Part shown: positions 34,461 to 43,951 of the stretch, in pieces
How the letters are laid out: each line of letters opens with the position of its first letter
Numbering within the stretch: the stretch's first letter is position 1
From: Hymenopus coronatus
Lineage: Eukaryota > Arthropoda > Insecta > Mantodea > Hymenopodidae
Length of the DNA: 64,000 nt
Direction: 5' to 3'
NCBI GenBank assembly: GCA_030762935.1
Contig: CM060880.1
Location: 15,059,001 to 15,123,000, forward strand
Position numbers and translations under genes: made by a program
The notes under the pieces: generated by a model
Seen by the model: the letters and a program-made list of their open reading frames with translations, nothing else
What the model was told of the DNA's origin: nothing
The model's database searches: none

Positions 34461-35014
34461 CACATTGAAGCCCAAGCCCGAGTGTAGCTCGGGCCGTGCG
34501 AAATGCTCATGAGGCACACACCCGAGTATAGCTTGGGCAGGTATTTCTAACACTTTTAATGCAACTCCATGACCTTAACTCGGTCTTGGGCTATGCAGCA
34601 AAGAACATATATCAGTTATCGTTGATCTGTTTGTTAAGTTTTGTGTTCTTAAATGTTAAAATGCTGCATTTTCCTCGATTTCTGTAACTGAAGCTGAAAT
34701 TCAGGATACAAATGAAGTTCTGGAAAATTCTGATTCCGAGGGAGTTTTTTGAACTTTCCATAAATGGAGTATAAGCTGCTTTACGCAGATTTTTTCAAAC
34801 TCATATTTGATACTTGTAAATTTAAAATAAAATATTAATACAGGTTATGACTATTTTCTTACTTGTCAACAAATCCTTGAATACCATACTTTTAGATTGT
34901 CCCAATACTTTTTGGCAGATTTAATTGATGTACTGTAAATAATAACTCAAAGTAGGCGTAAAAACCCTGGGTTTCTTAGCACTTCAACTACTGAAATGCC
35001 TGGGCTTCAATGTG
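34461..35014. mobile_element. piggyBac-like element P2, TTAA-flanked
   Basis: TTAA at 34457-34460 and 35015-35018 flank ends CACATTGAAGCCCA and its inverse (14 of 14). The 554-bp interior has no transposase, though a short acidic ENSDSEG remnant near 34720 resembles a piggyBac N-terminus. Two further copies lie at 16583 and 47950. Confidence 0.82.
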
Positions 35015-35077
35015 TTAAAGGTGGCATTTTATAAAGGAACAGAAAAAAACAAAAGTAAGTGAGATCAAACTGAGCAG

Positions 35078-35200
35078 GCTGGCTCAGACAGTTTTGTCTG
35101 TGGCCCACATTTGTGGAGTTGCAAATTCGATCCCCATTGACTGCCCACTCTAACTTGAGTGTTTTTTTGGTTTTCCCTTGTTGCTATAAAAATAAAATAT
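35078..35200 (+). repeat. tRNA-like SINE, family F4
   Basis: GGCTGGCTCAGACAGTTTTG (box A) and GCAAATTCGATCCCCATTG (box B), about 120 bases, ending near TTGCTATAAAAATAAAA. Confidence 0.5.
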
Positions 35201-36257
35201 AATGTTCCAATTTCTTTTAGATTTGTTGTGAATAATCATTATGAATAGTGGGGTGATTTTTCTAATACTACAAAATTTTCTGTCCTTCATTCCCCATAAT
35301 TTCATTTCATATCACATTTTGGGGTTCTGGTAGTTTGGTGGTGTGAGGTGCAAGGTGAATATGTGCTATGTAATACTGTTTCCTCCTTTTGGTATGGAAT
35401 CAAGGCAGTTTGAACCTGTTTGTTAGGAGGAGCACTGGGGGGTGCCTACAGGAGTGTCCCCATCTGTGAATGTTAATGACCACACAATATCCACACCTGC
35501 CAGTCTGGGCAACAATCCTTTGGATTTTTCATGTCATTGTTGCCTCCTGGAGGTTGTACAGTAGCAGTCTGGCTGCAGTGCTTAAAGCCTTCTGTGTCTC
35601 TTGAGAGAAAATAACTAAGTATAATCAAAGGAGAAAGTTAGGTATTAGATTTAAAGACTAGGCAGGGCCTAATAGCCCAGCAACTGGAGTCTATTGATCC
35701 CTTTGGGAAGTCAGAAACTTGCCGTAGTGACTTGTAAACTGATTGAATAGATTGAGTATTACTTTTCAACCAGTTTAATCAAATATTTTAGTTTGTATTC
35801 TAGCTAATGAATTAATATGTATAAAAAGAATAGGAGTGTCATGTGTGAACATGAATTGCATGTTTAGAGGAATATGTATTGCGATGGCTATGTGCAAAAT
35901 AAAATAAATAAATACAGACCTTGACAGCAGTATTATTATCATGCTGCTGAAAAGGTTAACATCATCGGCTTCAAAGGCTGCGATAAGATTGCAGGCATTC
36001 AGTGACATAGAAAGCAATGTTGTCATGTTTTCTCCAAGTAAACTCGCGTTACACACATTGACATTTATTTCTTAGAGTTCCAAGTGAATAATAATATTAG
36101 TAAGGCTCTTATTAAGTGCAACGATAGTACTACACAGTAATAATAATGAATATCTAACCACATTTATTACTTACATTACGCTGTAAAAATATATTCTAGA
36201 GGAATCAGTAGAGTCATGTGAATGCCATACAGTTTTTGTTGTCATTGTTTTTGTTTT
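35201..36257. other. Intron sequence, unrecognised
   Basis: 35330-35600 is GC-richer (GGAGGAGCACTGGGGGGTGC). An open minus-strand stretch at 35775-36056 is hydrophobic and low in information. No family recognised. Confidence 0.4.
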
Positions 36258-36352
36258 GTTTTTTTCTTTCCCTACAATGTACAAATGAAGATGTAGTCCA
36301 CCCAAAAATTTGAAACCTAAATTTCACCAGAAATACACGTTTTGAGGTGGTA
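36258..36352 (+). repeat. R1 repeat, left-end fragment
   Basis: TTCTTTCCCTAC, CCACCCAAAAATTTGAAACC, TTTCACCAGAAATACACG. The rest of the copy is missing or moved to 36670. Confidence 0.6.
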
Positions 36353-36669
36353 GATTTTAAATAGAGAAAATATTTGAAGCTTGGTTCAAGAACACACTTT
36401 TGAGAAAGATCAAAATTCTGCACCATATGTGGGAAGATGTGCTCAGCACACCATGCAACAAGAGCGAAAACTTTAACTGTGGCATGTTTCACACGACAAT
36501 GCTTCTTCGTTTGTGATACATATGAATGAAAATGACAGTGACAGCAAGGAAGGTGAAGACTATCTCTTTACCCTTCTATATCCTTCTTGTATCTACAACA
36601 ACAAATGTGTAGGTAAATTTGTAATATAAGTTTATATTAACAAAAAGCAAACAAAGAGTAAGATTTGCT

Positions 36670-36835
36670 AAACGTCTGTATGTCTAACTGTCTTTCTGTC
36701 TGTCTGTGGACAGCATAACTCAAAAATTAAAAGTATTTTAGCTTAATATCTTTCAAGGATGCAACACAATTTTCCTCCTTTACATGGGCATTTTTTTGAA
36801 AATTTTGTTTTTCTCAAAAATGAGAGAGAAAACAG
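36670..36835 (+). repeat. R1 repeat, internal fragment
   Basis: CTGTCTGTCTGTGGACAGCA, ACTCAAAAATTAAAA, TTTACATGGGCATTTTTTTG. Probably the same copy as 36258, separated by about 320 unrelated bases. Confidence 0.55.
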
Positions 36836-37062
36836 TGAAGAAGTTGCAACTTCATGTGGAGTTGAAGTGTTTCTGTCATTTGTGATTTCTACACATTCAT
36901 TGGCTGTAGTGGCATCCTCATTGGTGTTCTGCAAAACGTTGGCAACTTCCCAGAATAATCAGTGCTTTATCTGAGAGCTTTCTATTAACAAAGATAAAGC
37001 CCATGCTAACCTTTTCAGTAGCACAGTTGTACCAGTCCAAATAATAGTAATTGTCTTTCTAG

Positions 37063-37304
37063 TGTTAAATATAGCAATGGTTTTGCCGAGTTTGGATTCT
37101 CCTGCACGTACTTTGAAGGAACAGTGTTGCAAGGATGTTCTGTTATTTGCCAAGCTTGCTGATGTGTTTCAGCTTGTCCAAGACACACTACTGGATGAAG
37201 GTCTGAGGGTTGTAAAAGAAATGGTAGCCAGTCAGAACAAAGATTCCAGTGGTGACAATGATAATTCCTATTGTGACCCATTCAATCAGGAGAATAAAGT
37301 TCAG
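37063..37304 (+). CDS. Gene exon: helical core block
   Basis: The acceptor TTGTCTTTCTAG and donor AAGTTCAG|GTAAGA are strong, the donor nearly perfect. After two leading bases come 80 codons. The start is VLNIAMVLPSLDSPARTLKE, followed by KDVLLFAKLADVFQLVQDTL and LLDEGLRVVKEMV, then a polar tail with GDNDNSYCDPFNQENKVQ. Alternating hydrophobic and charged residues predict three or four helices, so this is probably the conserved globular part. Another AG 12 bases further in (37073-37074) keeps the same phase and would only drop four residues. I cannot name the domain. Confidence 0.85.
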
Positions 37305-37477
37305 GTAAGATGATATGAGCTACTGAAAATTTCACATAAAGCATGTCTAACATAAATAATAATGTTATACAAAGTGCAACTAATTTTACATATCTAGCTA
37401 GGGCCCATTCTAAATCCAAACCTAACATAGAAAAATCAAACAAAATAAATTATAAAGAAAATTAGTGCCATTGCTGT

Positions 37478-37524
37478 TAATAATAATGATGATGATGATG
37501 ATTGATGATGATGATGATGATGAT
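37478..37524. repeat. GAT trinucleotide run
   Basis: AATAATAATGATGATGATGA with a single ATTGATG interruption. Intronic, about 170 bases after exon 37063-37304. Confidence 0.9.
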
Positions 37525-37748
37525 AGTAATGATAAGAATAAGAACTTAAGCTCTTCACATATAAAATATTATAAGAAATACTATACTTAATATAAATTGC
37601 CATTTTACAATTATTTCATCTGAACTCAAACATGGTGAACATTAAGATGGTGGGAAGGCAAGCACAGATCACTCATGATAACGTTTCTCAATAGTTTAGG
37701 ATAAATGTGTAGCTTAATGTTACAGTAATGTTATATGTTGGATTATAG

Positions 37749-37826
37749 GAGGCGGATGTTGATGAAATGTCATCTTTTTGTTTTTCAGATAAGAACGATG
37801 CCCAGTGGTATAAATATGCATTTTAA
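37749..37826 (+). CDS. Candidate alternative terminal exon
   Basis: After the AG at 37747-37748, phase 0 (matching the exon ending at 37304) gives 25 codons then TAA: EADVDEMSSFCFSDKNDAQW and five more. The composition is acidic and aromatic and looks protein-like. A much stronger acceptor (TTTTTGTTTTTCAG) ends at 37788. From that acceptor phase 0 gives IRTMPSGINMHFKL then stop at 37831. Either would replace the Ser/Pro tail encoded at 40403. Only one would be real, and both may be chance. Confidence 0.25.
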   Translation, partial: EADVDEMSSFCFSDKNDAQWYKYAF

Positions 37827-38460
37827 GTTGTAACGAATCATTTTAATGTTGCATTTTTCTGTAATTCAACTTGAAAAGTCATTATTTCATTCTATTTATC
37901 ATTTTTATGACATTTTTCCTACTTTTGGATTTTATATTTTAAATTTAAACCAAATAATATTTTTCATAGCTGAACAAAGCAACCAGCAGTACTGGTAGTT
38001 ATATAAAATTAGTCTAAGTAGTTGCATTTCCAGGAAACAGAATCAATGTTTTGTTCTTCAATATGATTACAAGAATAAACTTAGCACAAGAGTGACGTGG
38101 ATGTTTCAGAGATTACAACAGCTGAGGGCAAAGACTCACTGACCTTATTATACATACTGCATTCCACCCAGGAGAATGAGTCTGGAAGTTATGCGCTTGC
38201 ATCAGCAATGTGAGCATTATTCTGAGAAAGATCATGGCTCAACTTCCAACATATCATAAAGGCTTAATAGTTCTTAGAGAACATGAGTTCATGTGCTAGT
38301 AATGCTGAATACAACAAGTACATGCTGGGATACTAATGTTGCGCAATGTATAAATGTACTTATACCATTCTTTATGAAAATTCTCGGAAATACTAGCGAC
38401 AGATGATTGGAGTCATAAATCACATACCGTCAGCTATACCTTGATATGGGGAAGTTAGCT

Positions 38461-38578
38461 TAATTTTGCTCAGAGGCCTCTATATCAGACTTAAAGTTCT
38501 TCTACATGCCATAAATCTACAACATGGGACCAACGGCTTTACTTCCCTTGCAAAAGAAGCCATGCTAAGTATTTTTAT
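38461..38578 (-). repeat. SINE family A fragment
   Basis: TTTTGCTCAGAGGCCTCTAT to CATGCTAAGTATTTTTATG. The tRNA head is missing. Directly precedes a mariner remnant. Confidence 0.7.
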
Positions 38579-38689
38579 GACCACAAGCATATCACGAAGT
38601 ACAGTGTTCTCAATTTTGCACCAAACATTAGATCTGACAAAGGTCTCAGCAAGATGGATGCTGTGTTTGTTCTCAATGGAGAATAAATG

Positions 38690-39160
38690 CAATTGTGTAT
38701 TTGATTCGGAAGCTGGTTTGGCACTTTGCTGCGTCAATACATATCTGTGGATGAAACATGGATACACTACTGCACTCCAGAGTCAAAAACAAGTTTTTCA
38801 AGTGGGTTTTAAAAACAAACCAGCTCCAAAGAAGGCAAAAGTGGTGAAATCTGCAGACAAGGTGATGAACTCGGTTTTCTGGGATGCACACAAAATCATC
38901 TACATTGATTACTTGCAAAAAGGAAGAACAATAAATGGAGAGTATTATACATTGTTATTGCACCAACTGAACAGGGAAATCAAGAAAAAAACTCCCTCAT
39001 CTGGCAAAGAAAAATATTCTCTTCCATTAAGATAATGCAAGGGTGCAGTTTTAATGGCAAAAATTGTAGAATTAAGATTCAGATTACTACAACATCCATC
39101 ATATTCACCAAATTTGTCAATTTAAAACAATACTAAAAAGTTTTCTGATAGAAAAACCTT
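38690..39160 (+). pseudogene. Mariner transposase remnant
   Basis: YISVDETWIHYCTPESK (first catalytic Asp) is in one frame. Then NKPAPKKAKVVKSADKVMNS, VFWDAHKIIYIDYLQKGRTI and NGEYYTLLLHQLNREIKKK follow in another. A LLQHPSYSPNLS-like end near 39100 replaces the usual YSPDLAP. These blocks are diagnostic of mariner transposases. Both catalytic ends are damaged, and the terminal repeats are not visible. Confidence 0.78.
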
Positions 39161-39311
39161 ATTACGATACAGACAAATTTGCAAATAAACAGTAGTAATG
39201 CTTATTCTGTATGTGTGTGCATGTATGATGTATACATAAAGTTTTGTATTTCTTTGTATGATTTTGATATTGTTCTTTTGTGTTTTGACACTGTACTGAA
39301 TGGCAATTTAA

Positions 39312-40302
39312 CCCTTTTAGTGCCAATCATGATCTAATCGTGATGCCATTTTCATACGTTTTAACACTTTCCAGCAGGGAAGTCTGTGTACTTTCTATCA
39401 TAGACATAGAGAAAGGTTTTCTAGAGCATTTCAGAACATTAGCTTTACACTCCAAAACATTAAATTAGCTCCAAATTTAATTTCACTAGCCAATGTTTGT
39501 GTTGGTTGAATAATGGCATCAGCTAGCAAAAGGTTACAAACCGAAGAGGAAATAACAGCTGCAGTTTGCAATGTATTAGAAGAAAGCAAGTCATTTTGAA
39601 TTTTCAGACCTTGATGAAAGAGTTTCTGACATCAACGTAAGAGGAGAAGATATATATTCTAGCTTCAGCGATGAAAGTGCACCAGATAACAATGGTCACA
39701 GTCATTGTACCCATGCAAATAATCAGTGTACTTATCAAAACGGATTTACGGAGGTGTAACCAGACAAAGTGAATCAACAATTTAGTTATGTAATAACAAG
39801 TGCTAAATTGTACAGTAATCTACATTACATCTGCATCCTATTGCTTTATGCTATTTTTATTATTAGCTGTAGCACACCAATGTGTGTGTTTTTGGTGATT
39901 TTTTTTAGATGCAGGCTGCATGGATTCATTTTTCGTATTTTAAAAAATAAAACACCAGACTAAAACATATTGCTGTTTTGATAAAGAAATATCTGCATTT
40001 TCATTTAATTTGCCTGAACTTTCTATATAGTAAGGTTTTGTATGCCTAATTATTGACTATTTTGGGATTTATTATTTTATTTTCAAAATTTTCTTACCTT
40101 TTTAATTTTTTAAAAATACTGAGAAGACTTCTCATCTATAATACATATTAAACAATAGAAAACAGATTTACTAAAAATAAAAAAAGAATTACATCCATAT
40201 GTAATTTGGTACTCATTTTATTACTAATAATTTAAAACCTGCTCTAAAATTGCTTGGCACTTTTCAGGCAGTATTCTGTTATCTGGGATGTCACTAAAAG
40301 GG
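39312..40302 (+). mobile_element. piggyBac-like element P1, TTAA-flanked
   Basis: TTAA at 39308-39311 and 40303-40306 flank CCCTTTTAGTG and its inverse. The interior keeps only the start of a piggyBac-type protein: MASASKRLQTEEEITAAVCN at 39513, a stop, then in another frame RGEDIYSSFSDESAPD, an acidic N-terminal region. The catalytic core is deleted. It lies in the last intron of the gene. Confidence 0.8.
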
Positions 40303-40402
40303 TTAAATAAATAAATAGGTAATTTGAATTCTCCCAGACAACGCTTACTATACAAAGAATGTTCTGATCTTGTTAAAGTTTTGAATTGTTGTATCGTTTC
40401 AG

Positions 40403-40573
40403 GTGATTGCATCAAGTGGGGGTAACATCATTGCTGTAGCAAATCCTGCGTTGTCAATGTCACCAGCAATTGCTCCTCCATTAACTGAGAGTGCAACTGC
40501 AGCATCTGTTTTGCTTCTTAAACAAGAGCCTCTCTCTCCGACATGTTCGCCAGGACCAACCAAATTGGATTAA
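40403..40573 (+). CDS. Gene terminal exon: Ser/Pro/Ala tail with SUMO motif
   Basis: The acceptor is TTGTATCGTTTCAG|GTG; 56 codons then TAA. Phase 0 matches the upstream exon. The tail begins VIASSGGNIIAVANPALSMS, runs through a Pro/Ala stretch, and ends LLLKQEPLSPTCSPGPTKLD. LKQEPLSP fits the phosphorylation-dependent sumoylation motif (hydrophobic-K-x-E-x-x-S-P) known from HSF, MEF2 and some nuclear receptors. That supports a nuclear role. Immediately after the stop, TAAG|GTAAAC is a good donor, so a 3'-UTR intron or alternative splicing is possible. An AATAAA lies at 40591. Confidence 0.8.
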   Translation: MIASSGGNIIAVANPALSMSPAIAPPLTESATAASVLLLKQEPLSPTCSPGPTKLD

Positions 40574-40657
40574 GGTAAACTGCAAATATTAATAAATGCA
40601 AGCATCAGGGGACATTATCAAAATATGCCCTTATTTCTGAGTATTCTTGACAAACTT

Positions 40658-40898
40658 TGGCTGCACCATGAATAAGTGGTTAGACCACTTGCCTCTCACT
40701 AAGGTGGCCTGGGTTCAATTACAGGCAACCACATGTGGGATTTGTGGTGGACAAAGTGGCACAGGGATGGGTTTTCTCCGGTTTCCCTGCCATGGCATTC
40801 CACCGGTACTCCATCTTCATTCCATATATCACAGTCATTGTCTGTACTGTCATATGTAGTAAAAGCGGGCATTAAACACTATAAAAAAAAAAAAAAAA
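40658..40898 (+). repeat. SINE family B
   Basis: TGAATAAGTGGTTAGACCAC (box A), GGGTTCAATTACAGG (box B), GTGGACAAAGTGGC, GCGGGCATTAAACACTATAA and an 18-base A tail. It begins 85 bases after the gene's stop codon. Confidence 0.78.
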
Positions 40899-40978
40899 AA
40901 CTTTACAAATTTTACTACAAACAGTTAGGTATTTTACCTTCAAGTTGAAAATATAGTTTTTGTTTACAATGTTTGCAT

Positions 40979-42503
40979 TTTTATTTTCTCTACCTCATAC
41001 ATAGTAAGTAGAGAAGGTATTCTATTCCACTCAAAAATTATTTGATATCAAGATTTCATAGGAAATATATGTTTTGTGGCCCTATGAATAAAAACCACCA
41101 ATTTTAGAAAAAGTTGCATATGTCTGGTTTTTAAACTTATTTAAGTAATTTATATGGCATGCCCTATTGTTATTACAAAACCACGGCTTTAAATCCACAG
41201 TTTTAAGAAGGGTATGTGTGTATATTTTTTTAATAAGCTGTGTCTAGGAACAGCATATCTCAAAAATCAAAATCTGTATATATACCAAACTTAATGTTTA
41301 AGTGCAGTATCTTCTAAAGATGCAACATACATTTTCAAATAAATCCCCACCCCCAATATACTTTACATGGAACATATTTAAACATGTATTCCTTCAAAAG
41401 TGGCTCTTAATAATTTATATAGTAAAATCTTTATCACAAATAAAGTGTATATCTTGAATTTTCTGGGAATAGCTTGTGAACTCCTCTTCATTCAAAATGA
41501 ATCTTATATAACTTGTATACAATAATAAACAGAAAAATTAACTATGCAAAAAAAGTAGATCTGAGATACACAATTTAATTTTTTTTGGTGCCATAAGCTA
41601 TTCACAAGATATCTGTTAGTAATTGTTTGTTAGTGTGTTTTCAGTATCAAAAAGAGTATACTGAGAATGTAGTGTCTGAAATTAAAGTATATGTTTTACA
41701 GTGCAATACTTCTACAAAATTAGTATACTAAGAACTGTAGTATTTGAAATTAATTTGTGTTTTTCAGTGTTATACTAACTGTAAGTGTATTGAAGTTGGT
41801 ACTTTCAAATACATACAAAAGTTCTAGTTAATTTAACTTTTTAAAGTTACAGTGTGTTAAACACAATGACTTATCCAGTGAGTTATACAAATCTGCATTC
41901 CAAACATCTCATAATTCCTAAATTGAACGTATTATAAAATCCTATAAGTTCCTAATATAGTGCTAGACCTAATATAGCTTTTTTAGAACCTAAAGATTCA
42001 TTGATTTTGAAAAGATTTAACTATTGTTTTAGTTTATTATATTCTTCTCATACCTACAATGAAATGAGTTAACAGCAATGAAGATTTATCTGTATTAATT
42101 AAGAAGTAGGTGGAAGAATAAGCTTTCATAAGAATATGTTGTAGAAGAGCAAGGGGAAAAAAATGGAAATGGTCTGTTATTTATGGACGCTCTTTAACTG
42201 CTTTGGTTCTCAGCGTCCCATTCTATACTGGGCGTGAAAGATCGCTTAATTTTGCTCAGAGGCCTCTCTTATCAGGCTTGAGGTTCTTTTACGTGCCGTA
42301 AATCTACGACATGGGACCCACGGCTTTACTTCCCTTCCGAAGGAAGCCATGCTAAGGATTTTTACGCCCGAAAAAATCCATCGTCCTCCGCTGGGTTTGA
42401 ACCCGCGACCTTGGGTGTATGAAGTTAGCATGGTAACCATTACACCAAGGAGGGCGACAGCAAGGGGAAAAAAGCCACATGAATGCAACACATTAGATTT
42501 TTG
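40979..42503 (+). repeat. R1 repeat, split by a SINE insertion
   Basis: Diverged copy starting TTTTATTTTCTCTACC. It is interrupted by a SINE at 42163-42458, flanked by 15-bp target duplications, and resumes as AAGCCACATGAATGCAACAC. Confidence 0.7.
42163..42458 (-). repeat. SINE family A with target-site duplication
   Basis: Full reversed copy: tail at low coordinate, box B (GGTTTGAACCCGCG reversed) at 42396-42410, box A end GGTAACCATTACACC. Flanked by AGCAAGGGGAAAAAA at 42148-42162 and 42459-42473. Confidence 0.88.
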
Positions 42504-43205
42504 TGATAGCACTGCCACAGTATTTTTATACTTGTCCTAAAGAATGTGTGCCAAATTTGGTGCAAGGATCTAGGAGCCTCTAAAGTAGATATAAACGTAT
42601 ATTTGACTTTTAAATATAAAACTAACAGTTTATCTAAATAAAAATGTTATTCCTGTATGGCTAATATGTATTTCAAATGTGTAGGGATTGAAGATTGAAG
42701 TCAATGCAAGTCTGATCAGAGGGCCGTCCTTAAAAGAAGAAGAAGAAGAAAATATACTTAGAAGAGGTCCGGGTCCTTACTGGAGGTGATCTGAAGGAAA
42801 CAAAACGTAATGAAGTAGAGGATTTTTATTAAAGAGAGAGAAACAAATACATTAACATTATGAGCTTTCCCTTCGATTTACCTCCAGCAAAAGTGCAAAA
42901 GTTTACTGTGATATTTGTGTTGTTGATTGTTGTTTGTTTATTGTTGCTGACAAATCGGACAACTGCACCAGAATCTTCATGTTAAATAGAAAACAAATAG
43001 TTGACAGCCTCTCCAATATCCCTTACTGTTTTTTAAACACAAACTTAAATTAAATTTTACAAAATGAAAGTGATTAAAAATAATACCACATCAGTTTTGG
43101 AGTGAAGAAATAATTCAAGCATAGGAAGTACTGCATTCTGTTAAAATGAATGAGTATTACGATTTTATGATGCACTCATATTAGTTTCTCTTAATTAAAA
43201 ATGAT
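42504..43205. other. No recognisable feature
   Basis: Short GAAGAAGAAGAAG run at 42737; otherwise AT-rich. Confidence 0.5.
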
Positions 43206-43951
43206 ATTTTTACTTTCTGTGATATGTATAATATATAAAGAAAGTATTGCATTCCACCGAAAAATTTGATGTTAAGATTCCACCATCATGTGTGCGCCTG
43301 TGTATGTGTGTGTGAACAGCATAACAAAAAGAATAAGCTTGTCAAATACTAAACTTGATAGTTTGGTATCTTCTTAGAATGTAACACAAAGATTTTCAAG
43401 AAAATCCCTCAACAATTTTGATTAAAATACCATATATTTAAGATAATTTCATGATAAATGAAATCTATATCTTGAATTATCTGGGAATCAAGTCCTATTC
43501 ATTCTGGATAAATTTTGTATAACTAGTAAATTATAAGAAATAGGCAAAAAACATACTACACATAAAATGTTCCTTGTTAAAGCATACAGTTTATGTCAAA
43601 TATATTATTTTTGTTGAGTAAACCATTTCCAAGATATTTCTTATTATTGGTTAACACTTTCCAATACTTATACATTTCTTAAATAGGAGGCTATCATTTG
43701 TTATAATTTTTTTTTCTCTTGGTCATGTAATAAGAACAAAATCATCATATAGCAATCAGCTCTTAAAAGATATGACTCATTTTAGCATAGTGTATTCCCC
43801 TATTACCCACCTACAAGTAAGTAAGTGATAATACCATTTCTGCTAATGTTTATCTGGATTAGCAAGAAGTAGATAGAAGAATAAGCATTTATAAGAATAG
43901 TTTATTGCAAAATAGATAGAGAAAGTCATGTGAGCATAACACATCAGATTC
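43206..43951 (+). repeat. R1 repeat, diverged full copy
   Basis: TTTTTACTTTCTGTGATATG to TAGAGAAAGTCATGTGAGCA and ACACATCAGATT. Lacks part of the middle. Confidence 0.75.

Larger units (their letters stand above)
37305..38460. other. Intron sequence with possible alternative exon
   Basis: Contains the GAT run and the candidate exon at 37749. Nothing else is readable. Confidence 0.5.
8014..40573 (+). other. Spliced gene, seven firm exons, unrecognised nuclear-type protein
   Basis: Seven segments with GT/AG borders join in one frame. The donor/acceptor phases agree at all six junctions: 0/0, 2/1, 0/0, 0/0, 1/2 and 0/0 bases carried over. The product from 8014 is about 345 residues. In order it has a Gly-rich, NLS-like segment; a coiled coil of about 65 residues; an arginine-rich then acidic Ser/Asp linker; a helical block rich in Leu, Val and Asp; and a Ser/Pro/Ala tail ending in TKLD. 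I see no zinc finger, homeodomain, bHLH or catalytic motif. The composition suggests a nuclear coregulator or a dimerising transcription factor, and that is inference. The introns hold most of the mobile elements in this window. The 5' end is incomplete or uncertain. Confidence 0.75.

Noticed and set aside
36522..36627. Small ORF starting MNENDSDSKEGEDYLFTLLY with a GTAAAT near its end
   Set aside because: Only 35 codons, no acceptor upstream and no phase link to the gene.
38466..39035. One 189-codon protein
   Set aside because: The first third is antisense SINE-A and the rest mixes two frames of a mariner; the joined product is not a real gene.
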